Below, piece by piece: positions 7,921 to 16,652 of a DNA stretch of 49,298 bases. The first letter of the stretch is position 1. The number at the start of each line of letters is the position of its first letter. The translations under genes were made by a program, and so were the position numbers. The notes under the pieces are model-generated. The model saw nothing but the letters and a program-made list of their open reading frames with translations, was not told where the DNA came from and made no database searches. The DNA lies in the IMG/VR virus record IMGVR_UViG_3300036770_008111, positions 1 through 49,298 of that record, one strand, 5' to 3'. The DNA comes from a virus.

Positions 7921-8925
7921 ATGGCATCCCTAGCAGAAATCCGAGCAAGACTACAGGCAGCAGACAGCAAACAAGGCGGTCAGAGCACAGGCGGTGATAA
8001 CTCAATCTACCCGCACTGGAACATGGAAGAAGGTCAATCAGCTCTGCTCCGTTTCCTCCCCGATGGCAATGGTAAAAACACATTCTTTTGGCAAGAGCGG
8101 GCTATGATTCGCTTGCCGTTCAACGGCGTCAAAGGTGAAATGGATTCCAAACAGGTCATGGTACAAGTGCCCTGCGTGGAGATGTGGAACGAGGCCTGCC
8201 CCATCCTCAGCGAAGTACGCACCTGGTTCAAGGACAAGAGCCTTGAAGACATGGGCCGTAAGTACTGGAAAAAACGCAGCTACATCTTCCAGGGCTTTGT
8301 GCGTGAGAACCCACTCAGCGACGACAAGACCCCGGAGAATCCCATCCGACGATTCATCATTGGGCCCCAGATTTTTACCATCATCAAATCCGCTCTCATG
8401 GATCCCGAGCTGGAAGAACTGCCCACCGACTACATGCGCGGCCTGGACTTCCGCATCAGCAAGACTGCCAAAGGTGGATTTGCTGACTATAACACATCCA
8501 AGTGGGCCAGGAAAGAAACCGCACTCACCGAAGAAGAAGCCGAAGCCATTGAAAAGTTTGGCTTGTACGATCTTTCCAGCTTCTTGCCCAAGAAGCCCAC
8601 TGATGTTGAGCTGCGAGTGATCAAGGAAATGTTTGAAGCCAGCGTGGACGGTCAGGCCTACGATACCGAGCGCTGGGGACAGTATTTCCGTCCGGCTGGT
8701 GTGGCAGCCCCTGCTGGCACCACCACTGCCAGCACCGAAACCGACGAAGACGCTGCTCCTGCAGCTCGTCCTGCAGCAGTGGCTCGCCCCGCAGTCAAGC
8801 AAGATGATCCACCTTTTGAGGTCGAAGAGCCGACCACAGCCGCTGCACCGGTGGCTGCTGCCAAGACCACCCAAAAGGCCGAAGACATCCTGGCCATGAT
8901 TCGGGCGCGTCAAAACAAAGGTTAA
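7921..8925 (+). CDS. 32: ssDNA-binding protein (T4 gp32-like)
   Basis: The 334-residue protein coats single-stranded DNA in replication and recombination. The ATG at 7921 is preceded by AAAGGA; an in-frame TTG at 7903 is less likely. The start region (ASLAEIRARLQ) matches the cooperativity domain, and the core has FLPDG, LPFNGVKG and KKRSYIFQGFVR, characteristic of marine gp32. The C-terminal third is Ala/Pro-rich and acidic, as expected for the protein-interaction tail. The zinc site looks incomplete: two cysteines (VPC and EAC) remain, but the final CxxC cysteine is a leucine (CPIL) and no matching histidine is seen upstream. It has its own sigma70-like promoter. Confidence 0.93.
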   Translation: MASLAEIRARLQAADSKQGGQSTGGDNSIYPHWNMEEGQSALLRFLPDGNGKNTFFWQERAMIRLPFNGVKGEMDSKQVMVQVPCVEMWNEACPILSEVRTWFKDKSLEDMGRKYWKKRSYIFQGFVRENPLSDDKTPENPIRRFIIGPQIFTIIKSALMDPELEELPTDYMRGLDFRISKTAKGGFADYNTSKWARKETALTEEEAEAIEKFGLYDLSSFLPKKPTDVELRVIKEMFEASVDGQAYDTERWGQYFRPAGVAAPAGTTTASTETDEDAAPAARPAAVARPAVKQDDPPFEVEEPTTAAAPVAAAKTTQKAEDILAMIRARQNKG

Positions 8926-8934
8926 TCACCCACC

Positions 8935-8959
8935 GCAAGGATTCCATAGGGATCCTTGC
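8935..8959 (+). terminator. strong hairpin after gene 32 (no T-tract)
   Basis: GCAAGGAT pairs with ATCCTTGC and the stem extends inwards to an 11-bp helix (one G-T wobble) with an ATA loop. It lies 10 bp after the gene 32 stop. No run of T follows, so it may stabilise the gene 32 message or attenuate rather than act as a classic terminator. Confidence 0.45.
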
Positions 8960-8971
8960 ATCTGATCACGC

Positions 8972-9913
8972 ATGATGACTTATCTCATTGACTACCGTGT
9001 AGGAGGTATGGGTAATACGCTTACAGCTCATATCATGTATGCGTGTCAACGGTGGGATCTAGACCTTGACACGTTTTTTTCCCGGCGCGGGGACGCGCAC
9101 CGAGCTCGTTGTCTCTGGGATCGCGAAAAATTACAGCCATTCCATATGGCGGAAGAGTCAAACAAAATACCCACAGCCAGTCAGTGTATCATTGAAGTGC
9201 AGACATCATCTTGGTACAAGATGATTGAACTCAAAATGGCCTACAACAAGTATCATGGTCGTGAACCTCGATGTGACAATGTGTTAGAATTTTATCCATT
9301 GGATATCCAATCAGTGGATCATGATCAACAATGGCAGAACTTTTACGACAACGTCAAGGACCCCAGTTGGCCTGATTGTCCAACCTTTGGACATGTTGAT
9401 CAACTACCGATCGCGATACAGGAAGAAATACGATTGTATTATCAAGCACCTACCAACAGTGTGACCAATGATAATTGGATCAATCTGTTGACCATCGCTT
9501 ACTATGATCAGTTGAAATCCTGTGTCAATCATAGATCGCATCACGGTGGGGCTGTGTTTTTACTTGATGACTATTTTGCAAACAACCTTGATGTATGTAA
9601 AAATGCTGTACAGCAAGTCTTTGGCTGGACCTGGAACGATGAAAAAAGCAACAAATTTTGGTGCCAGGCCATGCAGGCCAATCACGCCTACATCGAGTGG
9701 TTTGATCGTATGAGAACTATAGTAGAATCTACCATCTGTGGTACATATATGACATTAGACTTGCAGGAGTGGGAGAAGTCTTTGGTTCTTGCACAAATCT
9801 GCATGCAAAGCAACATTGATCCAAAGTTTTTGCCTTGGGACAATATTTCAAAACTCACTGACAATCAAATTTTAGTATCTATTTTAAGGAACAAACATGC
9901 CAAAACCTTTTGA
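8972..9913 (+). CDS. conserved phage protein of unknown function (GGMGNT motif)
   Basis: This encodes 313 residues. The N-terminus reads IDYRVGGMGNTLTAHIMYAC, a glycine-rich turn between a strand and a helix. It superficially recalls the GGLGNQ start of alpha-1,2-fucosyltransferases and is not a normal Walker A motif. No other motif is recognised. It sits between gene 32 and uvsX and its last 17 bases overlap the uvsX start, so it is probably co-transcribed with uvsX. Base composition is slightly more AT-rich than its neighbours. I cannot assign a function. Confidence 0.75.
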   Translation: MMTYLIDYRVGGMGNTLTAHIMYACQRWDLDLDTFFSRRGDAHRARCLWDREKLQPFHMAEESNKIPTASQCIIEVQTSSWYKMIELKMAYNKYHGREPRCDNVLEFYPLDIQSVDHDQQWQNFYDNVKDPSWPDCPTFGHVDQLPIAIQEEIRLYYQAPTNSVTNDNWINLLTIAYYDQLKSCVNHRSHHGGAVFLLDDYFANNLDVCKNAVQQVFGWTWNDEKSNKFWCQAMQANHAYIEWFDRMRTIVESTICGTYMTLDLQEWEKSLVLAQICMQSNIDPKFLPWDNISKLTDNQILVSILRNKHAKTF

Positions 9914-10961
9914 TGTATCAAAATTCCGCAAAGAAATAACCAAAAGCATTGACGGTCTTTCGATCGGATTCAACGACCCCACTGACTGGGTATCCACCGG
10001 TAACTATGCTCTCAACTACCTGATCTCAGGTGATTTTAACCGAGGAATTCCTTTAGGCAAAGTCACGGTGTTTGCCGGAGAATCGGGTGCAGGCAAGAGC
10101 TATATCTGTTCCGGCAACATCGTAAGACATGCACAAGAACAAGGTATCTTTGTGGTGCTGGTCGACACAGAGAACGCACTCGACGAAGCATGGTTGCATG
10201 CCTTGGGCGTGAGCACAGATGAAAGCAAATTGCTGAAACTGAGTATGGCCATGGTGGATGATGTGGCCAAGACCATCTCGACATTTATGAGCGACTACAA
10301 AGCCCTGGCCCCTGAAGATCGGCCCAAGGTCCTGTTTGTGATTGACTCGGTGGGCATGCTGCTCACGCCCACAGACGTGAACCAGTTTGAAGCCGGCGAT
10401 ATGAAAGGTGACCTAGGTCGCAAGGCCAAGAGCCTAACAGCATTGGTACGCAACTGTGTGAACATGTTTGGTGCCTACAACGTGGGCATGGTGTGTACCA
10501 ATCACACTTATGCAAGCCAAGACATGTTTGACCCCGACGACAAGATCTCAGGTGGACAGGGATTCATTTACGCAAGTTCGATCGTAGTGGCCATGCGCAA
10601 GCTCAAGCTCAAAGAGGACGAGGACGGCAACAAGATCTCCGATGTCATGGGCATCCGATCAGCCTGCAAGGTCATGAAAACGAGATATGCCAAGCCCTTT
10701 GAAGGTGTGCAGGTCAAGATTCCCTATGAAACAGGTATGAATCCCTACTCGGGACTCACTGATTTGGCTGAGAAGAAAGGCCTGCTCAAGAAAGAAGGCA
10801 ATCGTTTGGCATTCACTACCAGCGACGGAGAAATCATCAAATACTTCCGCAAAGGTTGGGAAAGCAACGAAGACGGCTGTCTTGACAAAGTCATGAAGGA
10901 TTTCGCAAATCAAAAAACTGATGCTGCCGCGCCCGCAGTCGAAGAGGAGAGTGGGGAATGA
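9897..10961 (+). CDS. uvsX: RecA-like recombinase UvsX
   Basis: This 354-residue strand-exchange protein forms filaments on ssDNA with UvsY and gp32. Walker A is GESGAGKS at residues 61-68, followed by VVLVDTENALDE and a Walker B-like strand VLFVIDSVGML. The conserved block around VCTNHTY and KISGGQGFIYASS corresponds to the DNA-binding region. The C-terminus is acidic. T4 UvsX is about 390 residues. A Shine-Dalgarno TAAGGA lies six bases before the ATG. It heads the tightly coupled row uvsX, small acidic protein, uvsY, cupin and methyltransferase. Confidence 0.97.
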   Translation: MPKPFDVSKFRKEITKSIDGLSIGFNDPTDWVSTGNYALNYLISGDFNRGIPLGKVTVFAGESGAGKSYICSGNIVRHAQEQGIFVVLVDTENALDEAWLHALGVSTDESKLLKLSMAMVDDVAKTISTFMSDYKALAPEDRPKVLFVIDSVGMLLTPTDVNQFEAGDMKGDLGRKAKSLTALVRNCVNMFGAYNVGMVCTNHTYASQDMFDPDDKISGGQGFIYASSIVVAMRKLKLKEDEDGNKISDVMGIRSACKVMKTRYAKPFEGVQVKIPYETGMNPYSGLTDLAEKKGLLKKEGNRLAFTTSDGEIIKYFRKGWESNEDGCLDKVMKDFANQKTDAAAPAVEEESGE

Positions 10962-11203
10962 CACAGTCAGAATTGTCCGCTGGTCTCTGGGAGGAGATCA
11001 AGCGCTATGTAAACACCGTGGATCGGCCTGAGGCTGCTGAAACCATCGTGAATTTCCTGATCGACAACGACGAGGACGCCGAAGATATCTTGACTGCATT
11101 CAAGGGCGACGCCGACATCAAGCGGGCATTGGCCGAATATGTGGAAGATACCGCCGAAGACGACGACGAAGACTACGAAACCTACAGTGAATGGGATGAG
11201 TGA
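10958..11203 (+). CDS. small acidic protein between uvsX and uvsY
   Basis: The 81-residue protein is extremely acidic towards its C-terminus (AEDDDEDYETYSEWDE). It overlaps the stops and starts of both uvsX and uvsY as ATGA or near-ATGA junctions, so the three are translationally coupled. Comparable small acidic proteins occur at this place in marine T4-like phages (recalled). A regulator or DNA mimic in recombination is possible but there is no direct evidence. Confidence 0.75.
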   Translation: MTQSELSAGLWEEIKRYVNTVDRPEAAETIVNFLIDNDEDAEDILTAFKGDADIKRALAEYVEDTAEDDDEDYETYSEWDE

Positions 11204-11655
11204 TGTGGTATAGCCGAGTGGTAGCCAGTCTGGCAGCCATACCCGACTTTATCGCACACTTCGAAACCGAGTTGGATGCAGCCAAGGCCGAGTGCCGCAT
11301 CGGCGGCTTGATCGAACGCAACATCAAAGAGCTGCCGGGGATCACAGAACATCGTTTCAATCAACTGCAAGAAATCGAAGCCGTACTGAACTTCCTGAAC
11401 ATACAGCTCAGGAAAATCCGCCGCCGACATTTTCAAAAGTATCTGGAAAACTATGCACGAGCACTCAGTGCCAGAGATGCCGAAAAGTACGTGGACGGTG
11501 AAGACGAAGTAGTGGACTTTGAAACCATCATAAATGAAGTTGCGCTCCTGAGGAATCGATGGTTGGGAATCATGAAAGGTCTTGATTCCAAGCAATGGCA
11601 AATGGGCCATATCGTGAGACTCAGGACAGCAGGAATGGAAGACATCACAGTATGA
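11200..11655 (+). CDS. uvsY: recombination mediator UvsY
   Basis: The protein has 151 residues (T4 UvsY has 137). UvsY helps load UvsX on gp32-coated ssDNA. The helical C-terminal half carries the pattern YARALSARDAEKYVDGEDE, then LLRNRWLGIMKGLDSKQWQMGHI and LRTAGMED, which I recognise from marine phage UvsY. Its place two genes after uvsX supports this. Starts at 11200 and 11203 are both possible; the first overlaps the preceding stop. The stop overlaps the next gene's ATG as ATGA. Confidence 0.85.
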   Translation: MMWYSRVVASLAAIPDFIAHFETELDAAKAECRIGGLIERNIKELPGITEHRFNQLQEIEAVLNFLNIQLRKIRRRHFQKYLENYARALSARDAEKYVDGEDEVVDFETIINEVALLRNRWLGIMKGLDSKQWQMGHIVRLRTAGMEDITV

Positions 11656-12029
11656 AAGCTGGAAAAGTGTGGGGAGTCACTGAACTCCTAGAAGCCAATG
11701 GTGTATTGGAATTCCACAGGATCGAGATCCAGGCCGGCGGAGTATGCAGCAAACACCGCCATCGCTACAAGTGGAATGGGTTTTTCGTGGAGTCGGGCGA
11801 ATTAGAGGTACATGTGTGGAAAAACAACTATGATCTAGTTGATGTGACCACGCTGCGCCCTGGTGATTTTACCAAGGTGGCCCCGGGAGAATTTCACCAG
11901 TTCCGTGCCACTCAAGACACTGTGGCCTTTGAACTGTATTGGGCCGAGTTTGATCACAACGACATCGAACGTGAAACAGTGGGAAGACTGGATGTCAACA
12001 GCACAACAGATACAACACGCTCAACATAA
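11652..12029 (+). CDS. cupin-domain protein (mannose-6-phosphate isomerase type II-like)
   Basis: The 125-residue single-domain cupin has motif 1 as SKHRHRYKWNGFFVESGELEV and motif 2 as GDFTKVAPGEFHQFRA, with histidines placed to bind a metal. This resembles the C-terminal cupin of mannose-6-phosphate isomerase/GDP-mannose pyrophosphorylases. The ATG at 11652 overlaps the uvsY stop. It begins the sugar-related gene row and has a partner cupin domain in the fused protein at 12570. A sugar-phosphate isomerase or epimerase role is plausible. Confidence 0.8.
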   Translation: MKAGKVWGVTELLEANGVLEFHRIEIQAGGVCSKHRHRYKWNGFFVESGELEVHVWKNNYDLVDVTTLRPGDFTKVAPGEFHQFRATQDTVAFELYWAEFDHNDIERETVGRLDVNSTTDTTRST

Positions 12030-12552
12030 TCTGCGGTTTCACGAGCTCCTGCTCAAGTATGATCCAGTACGGGATTTCTTGACAACCTATCAACCAGGTA
12101 CTGTGATTGACTATGGTTGTGCTCAGGGTCATCTCATGGCCAGGATCCGCGAGGACTTTCCTGGCATTGATCGTGTGGAAGGCTACGACCCCGGAAATCC
12201 TGCCTATCAGACCATGCCCACAGGAGTGTTTGATTGCATGGTCAGTTGCGATGTGATCGAACATTTTGAACCGGATCAGGTTGATGCAAACTTGGTCAGC
12301 ATGCAGCAACAATTCTCCCGAGCTGCTTTTTTTATCATTGCCTGCTATCCGGCCAAAAAAAACTTGGCTGATGGGCGCAATGCGCATTTGATCGTAGAGC
12401 CACCCCAGCAATGGCTGGATCGCATACAATGGGTCATGACTGGCTGTCGCGTGGTCTGGCAAGAAACTGTGTTGTTCAATCCCAGACCCGATCGACCTGA
12501 AAAATATGGTGCTGGCAAGCCCGAACTGAGATTGATCTTAGAGCGCATCTAG
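11992..12552 (+). CDS. class I SAM-dependent methyltransferase
   Basis: The protein has 186 residues from the ATG at 11992 (MSTAQQIQ). Motif I is VIDYGCAQGHLMARI, the acidic residue after strand 2 is in GYDPG, and VSCDVIEHFEPDQ is the usual post-motif block of small-molecule methyltransferases. It overlaps the cupin gene by 38 bases in another frame. Context points to methylation of a sugar nucleotide or glycan; the substrate is not determined. Confidence 0.8.
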   Translation: MSTAQQIQHAQHNLRFHELLLKYDPVRDFLTTYQPGTVIDYGCAQGHLMARIREDFPGIDRVEGYDPGNPAYQTMPTGVFDCMVSCDVIEHFEPDQVDANLVSMQQQFSRAAFFIIACYPAKKNLADGRNAHLIVEPPQQWLDRIQWVMTGCRVVWQETVLFNPRPDRPEKYGAGKPELRLILERI

Positions 12553-12569
12553 GCCGGCTAAGTATCTGT

Positions 12570-13328
12570 ATGAAAATCGTGCTCATAACCGGTGGGTTTG
12601 ATCCCATACATTCAGGACACATAAACTATATCAAAGAAGCCAAACAACTGGGTGACATCCTGGTAGTGGGTGTGAACAGTGATGCTTGGCTGACCAGGAA
12701 AAAAGGTCGGCCGTTCATGCCCATGCGTGAACGAGCAGCGATCCTGCGGGCCATAGCCGGTGTTGATTTCGTCATTGACTTCCGTGACGATGATGGCACT
12801 GCCTGCCATGCCATTGAAATGGTTCGTGCCAGTTATCCACAAGACCGCATCATCTTTGCCAACGGCGGCGACCGCACATCCGACAACATTCCCGAAATGC
12901 AGATCCAAGATAAAAACATTGAATTTGTGTTTGGTGTGGGCGGCCAAGACAAGCGCAACAGCAGCTCATGGATACTCAATGAATGGAAAGCTCCACAGAC
13001 CGGTCGACCCTGGGGCTATTATCGTGTGATACATCAAGATGGGCATTCAGTCAAGGTCAAAGAACTGGTAGTAGATGCCGGCATGTGTCTCAGCATGCAA
13101 CGACATCAGCACAGAAGCGAACACTGGTTCGTAGCACGTGGCGAAGCCACGGTGTACACTATGGTCAACGATGAAATCGAACATCAGGGACACTATCGGC
13201 AATTCGAGCATTTACACATTCCCTCGGGGCAGTGGCATCGTCTCTGCAACGAAGGCACCGAACCTTTGCACATCGTAGAAATACAGTATGGCGTGAGATG
13301 CGAAGAAGAGGACATTGAACGTCAATGA
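12570..13328 (+). CDS. cytidylyltransferase-like (HldE/RfaE type) domain fused to a cupin
   Basis: The 252-residue protein begins with GGFDPIHSGHI (8-18), the nucleotide-binding signature of heptose-1-phosphate adenylyltransferase and related enzymes. ANGGDRTSDNIPE (97-109) matches the family's sugar-phosphate binding region. From about residue 148 there is a mannose-6-phosphate isomerase-type cupin (MQRHQHRSEHWFVARGEATV). The fusion would join nucleotide-sugar activation with isomerisation or binding. A TAAGTA sequence six bases before the ATG resembles a weak late promoter. Confidence 0.85.
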   Translation: MKIVLITGGFDPIHSGHINYIKEAKQLGDILVVGVNSDAWLTRKKGRPFMPMRERAAILRAIAGVDFVIDFRDDDGTACHAIEMVRASYPQDRIIFANGGDRTSDNIPEMQIQDKNIEFVFGVGGQDKRNSSSWILNEWKAPQTGRPWGYYRVIHQDGHSVKVKELVVDAGMCLSMQRHQHRSEHWFVARGEATVYTMVNDEIEHQGHYRQFEHLHIPSGQWHRLCNEGTEPLHIVEIQYGVRCEEEDIERQ

Positions 13329-14968
13329 CTCAGCCATTCCGTATCTACATAGGTTGGGACAGTCGTGAACCCGAAGCCGCCGAAGTTTGCGCACACAGCA
13401 TCGTCAAACATGCCAGCATACCAGTAGACATACATTTCGTCAAACAGCCAGAACTGAGAGAACAAGACCTCTATGTCAGAGACCGAGACGAGCGCGCCAG
13501 CACTGAATTCAGTCTTACTCGATTCCTGGTGCCACATCTCTGCGATTACCAAGGATGGGCTGTGTTTGTTGACTGTGACTTTTTGTTTGAGCATGATGTG
13601 GCTGAGCTGTTCCAACTCAGAGATCCCCAGTACGCAGTGCAGGTAGTGCAGCACGATTATACTCCCAGCGACTCTGTGAAAATGGATGGAAAGACACAGT
13701 ATGTGTATCCCAGGAAAAACTGGAGCAGTCTCATGCTATTCAACTGCGAGCATGCTGCTACGCGTAGCTTGACCAAAGAATATGTGAATTCAGCCACACC
13801 TGCACAACTGCATCAGTTTGCCTGGTGCGATGACTCTGAAATAGGTGCTGTCAGTCACGAATGGAACTGGTTGGTGGGCTGGTATCATGCTCCCCAAGAT
13901 GGCCATCCTCGAGCCATACATTACACCTTGGGCGGACCTTGGTTCCCTGAATATCAGGGCTGCGAGTATGGCGCTAACTGGATCCGAGCCTATGACGAAG
14001 TCTATCCACCAGCACCACCTCCGGCACCGCGGCATCAGTTAGACATGGTCACATCTGAAATCTCGCAACTGTTCCGAGACATCCTGAGCTACCGTGTGGA
14101 CCCCCAGGGACACTACTATGGTGTACAACTTGATACGCTCATACAGAGAATTGCTGCCTTGGACTTGGGAACGGTGGCTGCCATTGATGTTGAAGCAGAC
14201 GATTTTAGATACAAGGAAAAAGGCAAAGTGTTTGATCCCATACTACAGAGCTTTGTGCAAGGTGCTGGCGGCCGGATCAGTACCTGGAGCCGTGAAGAAG
14301 CCGGCATCACACCAGTGGTGTTGCGTGGCATAACCAAACGCAAAGAAATGCGCGCCTGCAGGGAGCAAGGTCGTGATTTCTACTACATCGACACCGGTTA
14401 TTTTGGCAACGGCCGCAAGAAAACCTATCACAGGGTCACGCTCAATGATGTGCAGAATTTTGGCCCGGTCATTGATCGCCCCAGAGATAGATTGGCTGCT
14501 ACTCGAGTGCAGCTCACCAAGTTCCGTGGCGGTCGCAACATCCTGGTAGCACCTCCCAGCCAAAAGCTGCTTAATCTCTACGACATCAATCTCGACGAAT
14601 GGCTGCAACAGGTACAAGCCCAACTTCGTGTACACACCGATCGGCCAGTGGTGATCAGGACCAAACAAGCACGCAGCACACGCGTCACTACCGATACCAT
14701 GGAAATGGCCCTGGCACAAGATGTGCATTGCTTGGTCACTTTCAGCAGCATTGCTGCAGTGGAGGCCTTGCTGTTGGGCAAACCTGCCATCACTCTGGGA
14801 CCCAATGCTGCGGCTCCTTTGTGCAGTCATCGACTCGACGAAATTGAAAATCCTCGTGTGCCTACGCTCGACGAAGTAGAACAGCTCATGGCACATTTGG
14901 CCTATTGTCAGTTCACTGAACCTGAAATGCGTGACGGCACAGCCTGGAGGATCCTACGCGGTGAATGA
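13325..14968 (+). CDS. bifunctional glycosyltransferase: GT-A (GT8-like) plus KpsC/KpsS-like GT-B domain
   Basis: The protein has 547 residues. Residues 1-230 form a GT-A domain that starts IYIGWDSREPEAAEVC and has a metal-binding DxD in VFVDCDFLF (Asp83, Asp85). After a proline-rich linker near residue 230, the C-terminal half resembles capsule polysaccharide proteins. It contains LRGITKRKEMRACREQGRDF, then YIDTGYFGN, and the nucleotide-sugar segment TFSSIAAVEALLLGKPAI. The same C-terminal domain occurs alone in the gene at 17292-18101. The start overlaps the preceding stop (ATGA). It probably adds two different sugars to one glycan. Confidence 0.8.
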   Translation: MTQPFRIYIGWDSREPEAAEVCAHSIVKHASIPVDIHFVKQPELREQDLYVRDRDERASTEFSLTRFLVPHLCDYQGWAVFVDCDFLFEHDVAELFQLRDPQYAVQVVQHDYTPSDSVKMDGKTQYVYPRKNWSSLMLFNCEHAATRSLTKEYVNSATPAQLHQFAWCDDSEIGAVSHEWNWLVGWYHAPQDGHPRAIHYTLGGPWFPEYQGCEYGANWIRAYDEVYPPAPPPAPRHQLDMVTSEISQLFRDILSYRVDPQGHYYGVQLDTLIQRIAALDLGTVAAIDVEADDFRYKEKGKVFDPILQSFVQGAGGRISTWSREEAGITPVVLRGITKRKEMRACREQGRDFYYIDTGYFGNGRKKTYHRVTLNDVQNFGPVIDRPRDRLAATRVQLTKFRGGRNILVAPPSQKLLNLYDINLDEWLQQVQAQLRVHTDRPVVIRTKQARSTRVTTDTMEMALAQDVHCLVTFSSIAAVEALLLGKPAITLGPNAAAPLCSHRLDEIENPRVPTLDEVEQLMAHLAYCQFTEPEMRDGTAWRILRGE

Positions 14969-15890
14969 TGTCATCGTCTATGTAAGCTCGGTGGCCAATC
15001 CTCGCAAGCACTCTCGCAAAATTGAATGCCTGGAAAGTTTTGCTGAAGGTGTGAAAAAGGTCGGGCATTCGGTACAGGTTGAATGGGACTATCAATATCG
15101 TCCCAGTAGATTGGCAGTGATCCTGGGTTGGGCCACCACCAACACAGGTGGCCGTAACATTGCCTTGCGCAAACAAATTATTGCCAGTCAACAAGGTCAA
15201 GGACTGCATACCATGTGCATAGATGGTAGCTGCTGGAAATACCTTGATGATCAAGGCAGTTATCTGCGTTACAGTCTCGGTGGTCCATTCTACGACAAAG
15301 CTCAGTACGCCAATGCCAACAGCGGCCCAGAAAAATGGCTGAAAATATCGCAAGACCTTGGCGTGTCCCTACGCCCCGATCGTAACAATTGCAACGGCTA
15401 TATCTTGATTTGTATGCAACGCGATGGTGGCTTTGCCATGAAGGCTTTGAATCCCATACAATGGCTCAGAGACAAAGTGGTGCAGATCCGCCGACATACC
15501 ACTCGCACCATCATGGTGAGACCTCACCCGGGTGCCTACGACATGAAGGACTTCGCTGAGTTTCGTAGCAAGCATTACATGCAACGCATGAACATGCATG
15601 TGATCAATCCCGAGTCTACCACACTCTTGGAAAATATCACGAATGCACACTCTGCAGTATTCTTCAACAGTTCGGCCGCTGTGGCCGCAGTCTGCGAAGG
15701 TGTACCTATTTTTGTAGATGATGTCAGTTGCGTGGCCTGGGATGTGGCCAATCGAGATCTAGCCTTGATCGAAGCCCCTCAGAAATTTGATCGCCAACAA
15801 TGGATTTGGAATCTTGCTGCAGCCCATTGGAGTGATCAAGAGAATCGCCAAGGCGACACTTACCAGAGATTTTTACCGTATTTGATATAA
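14961..15890 (+). CDS. KpsC/KpsS-like glycosyltransferase (GT-B)
   Basis: The protein has 309 residues. A GTG start at 14961 is chosen because GGAGG lies at 14946-14950 and the codon overlaps the previous stop by eight bases; an in-frame GTG at 14931 lacks that spacing. The second half holds ILICMQRDGG, the helix QWLRDKVVQIRRHT, IMVRPHPG and AVFFNSSAAVAAVCEGVPIF, a typical capsule-polysaccharide export/KpsS-type GT-B layout. It ends convergently with the next gene, overlapping by 18 bases. Confidence 0.75.
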   Translation: MNDVIVYVSSVANPRKHSRKIECLESFAEGVKKVGHSVQVEWDYQYRPSRLAVILGWATTNTGGRNIALRKQIIASQQGQGLHTMCIDGSCWKYLDDQGSYLRYSLGGPFYDKAQYANANSGPEKWLKISQDLGVSLRPDRNNCNGYILICMQRDGGFAMKALNPIQWLRDKVVQIRRHTTRTIMVRPHPGAYDMKDFAEFRSKHYMQRMNMHVINPESTTLLENITNAHSAVFFNSSAAVAAVCEGVPIFVDDVSCVAWDVANRDLALIEAPQKFDRQQWIWNLAAAHWSDQENRQGDTYQRFLPYLI

Positions 15891-16652
15891 TTCTGTGAGC
15901 CGCGCTGGCAAATCAGTCTGGAACTCTGCAACATGGAATTGACTCCATGAAATATGTTCCCACCAGGCATCACGATCAGGTCTTACAGGATCAGCAAGAT
16001 TTTCTATGCCGCCCATGAGCAAGGTACTCATAGACTGATCAACGGTAAATCCGGGCACGCCCAGCAAGCATGCTTCTGTGGTGGACATGGTTCTTTCACC
16101 TACCACTGCATGTGCTGCAGCGATCTGCTGGGAGAAATGTGCAAATCTCGTACGTCGACTACCGGTTTTCTCTCTCCACACGATGGGTCCTGACCAATAC
16201 TGACGCACCTGTGCTTCTACATAGGCTTGCCATTGAGGCATGCTTTGACCAGTGCGTTGGGCTAGTATTTCAGCCACAGGCATGACTATGATCACATAGT
16301 CACCACCGGTGTCACGCCAGGGCCGTCGTTCCGGAACAGAGAAAACATCACTGCGACTAAATGGCACTGCATGCATGCGTAGATTGTGATGGCCGCAGTA
16401 AGTGACTCTGCGTGTTTCGCGCCATTTACTGTCTGGGCCCCAGTAGCCGTATTCAATTTCGATCCACGGTCGACCCGCGGCTATCCAGGATCGCAATGGC
16501 TCCCACCAGGGAGCGAAATGGCTGGCCAACAATATCCGATCTTCAGGAATTTCCTGGATGTGATCATAGATTTCCAACCCTAGTCGTCGCCAAGGCAACA
16601 AGCTCCAAGATTCAAAACCGCCTTTGACCTCGGGGCACCAAGCATACTTCAT
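15873..16652 (-). CDS. KpsC/KpsS-like glycosyltransferase, divergent
   Basis: The 259-residue protein starts at the ATG at 16652, which overlaps the stop of the FkbM gene (ATGA). It shares the late segment AHAVVGERTMSTTEACLLGVPGF and the C-terminal pattern ending in DAWWEHISWSQFHVAEF with its neighbours. The N-terminal half is shorter than in the paralogues, and the RPHP motif is replaced by GPIVWREKTGS. It is the last gene of a four-gene minus-strand operon (18880 to 15873). Confidence 0.65.
   Translation of the reverse strand: MKYAWCPEVKGGFESWSLLPWRRLGLEIYDHIQEIPEDRILLASHFAPWWEPLRSWIAAGRPWIEIEYGYWGPDSKWRETRRVTYCGHHNLRMHAVPFSRSDVFSVPERRPWRDTGGDYVIIVMPVAEILAQRTGQSMPQWQAYVEAQVRQYWSGPIVWREKTGSRRTRFAHFSQQIAAAHAVVGERTMSTTEACLLGVPGFTVDQSMSTLLMGGIENLADPVRPDRDAWWEHISWSQFHVAEFQTDLPARLTELYQIR

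Noticed and set aside
8038-8913. Long open frame on the minus strand opposite gene 32
   Set aside because: It is a mirror of a well-supported gene, has a His/Cys-rich random composition and shows no promoter or ribosome site.
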